Origin: DASRZM01 sp035686365
Lineage (GTDB): Bacteria > Pseudomonadota > Gammaproteobacteria > Xanthomonadales > Xanthomonadaceae
NCBI GenBank assembly: GCA_035686365.1
Contig: DASRZM010000077.1
Span: 7,284 to 71,283 of the forward strand
Reading direction: 5' to 3'
Length of the DNA stretch: 64,000 nt
Shown piece by piece: positions 61,119 through 64,000 of the stretch. A model generated the notes under the pieces. That model searched no databases. It was not told where the DNA came from and saw nothing but the letters and a program-made list of their open reading frames with translations. Both the position numbers and the translations under genes were made by a program. How positions within the stretch are numbered: the stretch's first letter is position 1; every line of letters begins with the position of its first letter.

Positions 61119-62083
61119 CGGGATGCCTCGCCGGTCAACGGAAAGAAGCACCGCGCCTGCTGGCCCGCCGGCCCGAGAAGCGGTGGCTGCTCGGTGCGGC
61201 AGCGCGGCTGGACCCGCGGGCAGCGGGGCGACAGCAGACAGCCGTCGGGCCGGTCGAACGCGCCCGGCACCACGCCGGGCATCGAGCGCAGCCGCCGCTG
61301 GCCGATGTTGTGCTCCGGCAGTGCGGACAGCAGCGCCTCGGTGTACGGGTGCCGCGGCGCGACGAAGATGTCCGGCACCTGCGCGGTCTCGACGACCTGC
61401 CCCGCATACATCACCATCACGCGCTGCGCGACTTCGGCGATGACGCCCAGGTCGTGCGTGATCAGCATCAGCCCCATGCCGCGTTCGCGCTGCAGCTTCA
61501 GCAGCAGCGCGAGCATCTGCGCCTGGATCGTCACGTCCAGCGCGGTCGTCGGCTCGTCGGCGATCAGGAGGCGCGGATTGCAGGCGATCGCCATTGCGAC
61601 CATCACGCGCTGGCTCATGCCGCCGGAGAGCTGGTGCGGGTAGGCGTCGAGCCGGCGCTGCGCGTCGGGGATCTCGACGTCGCGGAGCAGTTCGAGCGAG
61701 CGCGCGCGCAAGGCCTTGCGCGAGCCGCCCTCGTGGATGCGCAGCGTCTCCGTCAACTGGTACTCGACCGTGAAACACGGGTTCAGGCTCGTCATCGGAT
61801 CCTGGAAGATCATCGCGATGTCGCGTCCCATCAGCGCGCGGCGCTCGGCCACCCGCATCGTCCGCAGATCGCGGCCGTCGAACGCCAGGCGCTCGGCCGT
61901 CACGCGGCCGGGCTCGTCGATCAGGCCCATCAGCGCGAGCGCGGTGACGCTCTTGCCGGAACCCGACTCCCCGACGATGCCGACGACCTCGCCGGCGTCC
62001 ACGCGCAGGCTCACGCCGTCGACCGCCTTGAAGCGGCCGAATTCGACGGACAGTCCATCCACTTCGAGCAAGGGCATCGTCAT
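61115..62083 (-). CDS. dppD: Dipeptide/oligopeptide ABC transporter ATP-binding protein (DppD/OppD type)
   Basis: A 322-residue ATPase: Walker A GESGSGKS at 38-45, LSGGMSQRVMVA near 152, Walker B LLIADEPTTALD near 171, and C-terminal CLLSPRCPRVQPRC. With DppF it powers import of peptides through DppBC. ATG 62083 overlaps the dppC stop (ATGA); an ATG at 62077 is in frame. The family's heterodimer architecture is kept. Confidence 0.93.
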   Translation of the reverse strand: MTMPLLEVDGLSVEFGRFKAVDGVSLRVDAGEVVGIVGESGSGKSVTALALMGLIDEPGRVTAERLAFDGRDLRTMRVAERRALMGRDIAMIFQDPMTSLNPCFTVEYQLTETLRIHEGGSRKALRARSLELLRDVEIPDAQRRLDAYPHQLSGGMSQRVMVAMAIACNPRLLIADEPTTALDVTIQAQMLALLLKLQRERGMGLMLITHDLGVIAEVAQRVMVMYAGQVVETAQVPDIFVAPRHPYTEALLSALPEHNIGQRRLRSMPGVVPGAFDRPDGCLLSPRCPRVQPRCRTEQPPLLGPAGQQARCFFPLTGEASR

Positions 62084-62967
62084 CGCTTCAGCTTCGGGTC
62101 CAGCGCGTCGCGCAGGCCGTCGCCCATCAGGTTGAACGCAAGCACCGAGATGAGGATCGCGAGCCCGGGCAGCGTGACGACCCACCAGGCGCTCTGGATG
62201 AACTCGAGCGCGCTCGCCAGCATCGAGCCCCATTCCGGCGTCGGCGGCTGCGCGCCGAGGCCGAGAAAGCCAAGCGCCGCCGCGTCGAGGATCGCCGTCG
62301 AGAAACCGAGCGTCGCCTGCACGATCAGCGGCGCGGCGCAGTTGGGCAGCACGGTGTCGAACATCAGCCGCGGCGTGCTCGCGCCGGCGATGCGCGAGGC
62401 GGCCACGTAGTCCTTGGTCAGCTCACCGATCACCGCCGCACGGGTCAGACGCACGAAATGCGGCAGCATCACGATCGCGATCGCGTACATCGCGTTCATC
62501 AGCCCCGGCCCGAGGATCGCGACCACCGCCACCGCGAGCAGCAGGCTCGACAGCGCGAGCATGATGTCCATCAGCCGCATGATCGTGAACTCGACGCCAC
62601 CGCGGAAGAACCCGGCAAGAAGCCCGAGCCGCACGCCGCCGCGCAGCGACAGGCCCACCGAGACGAGGCCGATCAAAAGCGACAGCCGCGTGCCGTGGAT
62701 CAGCCGCGACAACACGTCGCGGCCGACCGGGTCGGTGCCGAGCAGGAAGCGGTTGCCGTCGATCGGCTCCCACGACGGCGCACGCAACGTGGCTTCGCGG
62801 TACTGCTCGCTCGGCGAGTACGGCGCGATCACGTCGGCCAGCAGCGCGCAGGCGACGAGTGCGACGACGATGGCCAGCCCGATGATCGCGCCGCGGTTGC
62901 GGCGGAAGTCGCGCCACAGTTCGGCCCACGGCGACGCGGCGGTGGAAGGCAGGGCGGCTTCGGTCAT
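62080..62967 (-). CDS. dppC: Dipeptide/oligopeptide ABC transporter permease (DppC/OppC type)
   Basis: A 295-residue permease with an N-terminal cytosolic tail (ELWRDFRRNRGAIIGLAIV, OppC_N), the conserved LGTDPVGRDVLSRLIHGTR near 77-95, and BPD-type membrane helices with EAA-loop-like DYVAASRIAGASTPRL near 191. It forms the channel with DppB. ATG 62967 overlaps the dppB stop by one base (TGATG). Six helices are apparent. Confidence 0.93.
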   Translation of the reverse strand: MTEAALPSTAASPWAELWRDFRRNRGAIIGLAIVVALVACALLADVIAPYSPSEQYREATLRAPSWEPIDGNRFLLGTDPVGRDVLSRLIHGTRLSLLIGLVSVGLSLRGGVRLGLLAGFFRGGVEFTIMRLMDIMLALSSLLLAVAVVAILGPGLMNAMYAIAIVMLPHFVRLTRAAVIGELTKDYVAASRIAGASTPRLMFDTVLPNCAAPLIVQATLGFSTAILDAAALGFLGLGAQPPTPEWGSMLASALEFIQSAWWVVTLPGLAILISVLAFNLMGDGLRDALDPKLKR

Positions 62968-63974
62968 CACTGGTGCCGGATGCGCGGGTTGATGACGCCG
63001 TACAGCGCGTCGACGATCAGGTTCACGACGATGATCACGGTGGCCGACAGCAGGATGCCGCCCTGCACGGCCGGATAGTCGCGGCGGTGGATCGCCTCGA
63101 CCAGCCACTTGCCGATGCCGGGCCACGAGAAGATCGTTTCGGTGAGGATCGCGCCCGCCAGCAGCGTGCCGACCTGCAGCCCGATCGTCGTGACGACCGG
63201 GATCAGCGCGTTTCGCAGCGCGTGGATCGCGACGACGCGGAAGGTCGATGCGCCCTTGGCGCGGGCGGTGCGCACGTAGTCCTCGCGCAGCACCTCGAGC
63301 ATCGACGAGCGCGTCATGCGCGCGATGACCGCGAGCGGAATCGTGCCGAGCGCGATCGACGGCAGGATCAGGTGGCGCAGCGCGCTCTTGAACGCCCCTT
63401 CGTCGGACGACAGCAGCGAGTCGATCAGCATGAAGCCGGTGACGCTCGGAATGTCGTACATGATGGAGATGCGCCCGGACACCGGCGTCCAGCCGAGCGT
63501 GACCGAGAACGTGAGGATCAGCAGCAGGCCCCACCAGAAGATCGGCATCGAATAGCCGGTCAGCGAGGCGCCCATCACCGTGTAGTCGAGTGCGGTGTTG
63601 CGCTTGAGCGCGGCGAGGATGCCGGCGGGCAGCCCGACCGCGAGCGCGAGCAGCATCGCGCACAGCGAAAGTTCGATCGTCGCCGGAAAGCGCGCGATGA
63701 ACTCCTGGAACACCGGCTCATGGGTGATCGTCGAGAAGCCGAGGTCGCCGTGCAACGCCCGCCACACATAGTCGGCGTACTGGACGAAGAGCGGCCGGTC
63801 GAGCCCGAACTCGGCGCGCAGCCGCTCGTAGCGCGCCTCGGTCATGCCGCGCTCGCCCGACAGCGCCTCGACCGGGTCGCCGGGCAGCAGGCGGATCAGC
63901 GAGAAGACGAGCAGCGTGATGCCGAGGAAGGTCGGGACGACGAGTCCGAGGCGCTTGAGGAGGAAAGTGAACAT
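62967..63974 (-). CDS. dppB: Dipeptide/oligopeptide ABC transporter permease (DppB/OppB type)
   Basis: A 335-residue permease complete in the window: first helix LKRLGLVVPTFLGITLLVFS, LIRLLPGDPVEALSG near 26-40 (family signature), later REDYVRTARAKGASTFRVV (EAA loop) and six helices in all. It is the first of four coupled transporter genes; a binding-protein gene (dppA) would be expected just past the right edge. Nothing can be said about its promoter because only 26 bases remain. Confidence 0.93.
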   Translation of the reverse strand: MFTFLLKRLGLVVPTFLGITLLVFSLIRLLPGDPVEALSGERGMTEARYERLRAEFGLDRPLFVQYADYVWRALHGDLGFSTITHEPVFQEFIARFPATIELSLCAMLLALAVGLPAGILAALKRNTALDYTVMGASLTGYSMPIFWWGLLLILTFSVTLGWTPVSGRISIMYDIPSVTGFMLIDSLLSSDEGAFKSALRHLILPSIALGTIPLAVIARMTRSSMLEVLREDYVRTARAKGASTFRVVAIHALRNALIPVVTTIGLQVGTLLAGAILTETIFSWPGIGKWLVEAIHRRDYPAVQGGILLSATVIIVVNLIVDALYGVINPRIRHQ

Positions 63975-64000
63975 GAATGGTGAGGATGAGGGGCGCCGCG

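Overview
This is a very GC-rich, gene-dense Gram-negative (proteobacterial) chromosome segment. It holds about 60 protein genes, three tRNA genes, no rRNA, no CRISPR array and no recognisable insertion sequence. The left three quarters looks like the Xanthomonadales/Lysobacter part of the gammaproteobacteria. The order comEC-exbB-exbD-msbA-lpxK-kdsB-phosphatase, the recC-recB order, the sdhCDAB-sdhE-ygfX block, DUF3011 and DUF6116 proteins, the glycine-zipper lipoproteins and the palindromic intergenic repeats all fit that group. Lineage is inferred from gene order and family recall, not from a search.

Layout. 1-5,000: recB (cut by the window edge), recC, a secreted DNRLRE-type protein, and tRNA-Leu, tRNA-Gly and tRNA-Cys. 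5,000-9,650: pgsA, uvrC, a thioredoxin-like/NHL protein and a low-molecular-weight phosphatase. 9,660-18,700: envelope biogenesis (KdsB, LpxK, MsbA, ExbBD, LolCD) plus ComEC. 18,690-23,020: a complete succinate dehydrogenase operon with assembly factors at both ends (SdhAF4 upstream, SdhE and YgfX downstream) and divergent ygfZ. 24,000-33,700: a lone PhnD-like binding protein, a 1,276-residue secreted M14 carboxypeptidase with a HEAT-like partner, an FHA-adenylate cyclase and a fused 2-oxoacid dehydrogenase E1. 34,000-42,600: glutaryl-CoA-dehydrogenase-like enzyme, small secreted proteins and lipoproteins, TatD, TcdA, a cytochrome c'-like protein and a cold-shock protein. 42,800-46,200: two overlapping sensor-kinase genes without a DNA-binding output. 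47,500-52,300: a three-gene 2-oxoacid:ferredoxin oxidoreductase operon. 52,500-56,300: a lemA/accessory/fccA/fccB unit for sulfide oxidation with a divergent ArsR-family regulator. 56,350-64,000: queC, an IMPase-like gene, proA, hicAB and a dipeptide-type ABC transporter (dppBCDF).

Most genes sit in tight runs with ATGA, GTGA or TGATG overlaps, so translational coupling is the rule. Two features stand out. The first is a dispersed repeat of about 90-130 bp made of three or four consecutive hairpins. It occurs at least four times (about 4.4, 33.8, 39.0 and 40.4 kb), and base changes between copies are compensatory, so the folded form appears to be conserved. The second is the lemA-fccAB unit with its cysteine-containing ArsR regulator, which may be a sulfide-responsive module.

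The segment right of about 52.3 kb has a different intergenic repertoire and a gene content that resembles Betaproteobacteria (Burkholderiales). It could be horizontally acquired or reflect assembly chimerism; only composition and phylogeny can settle this.
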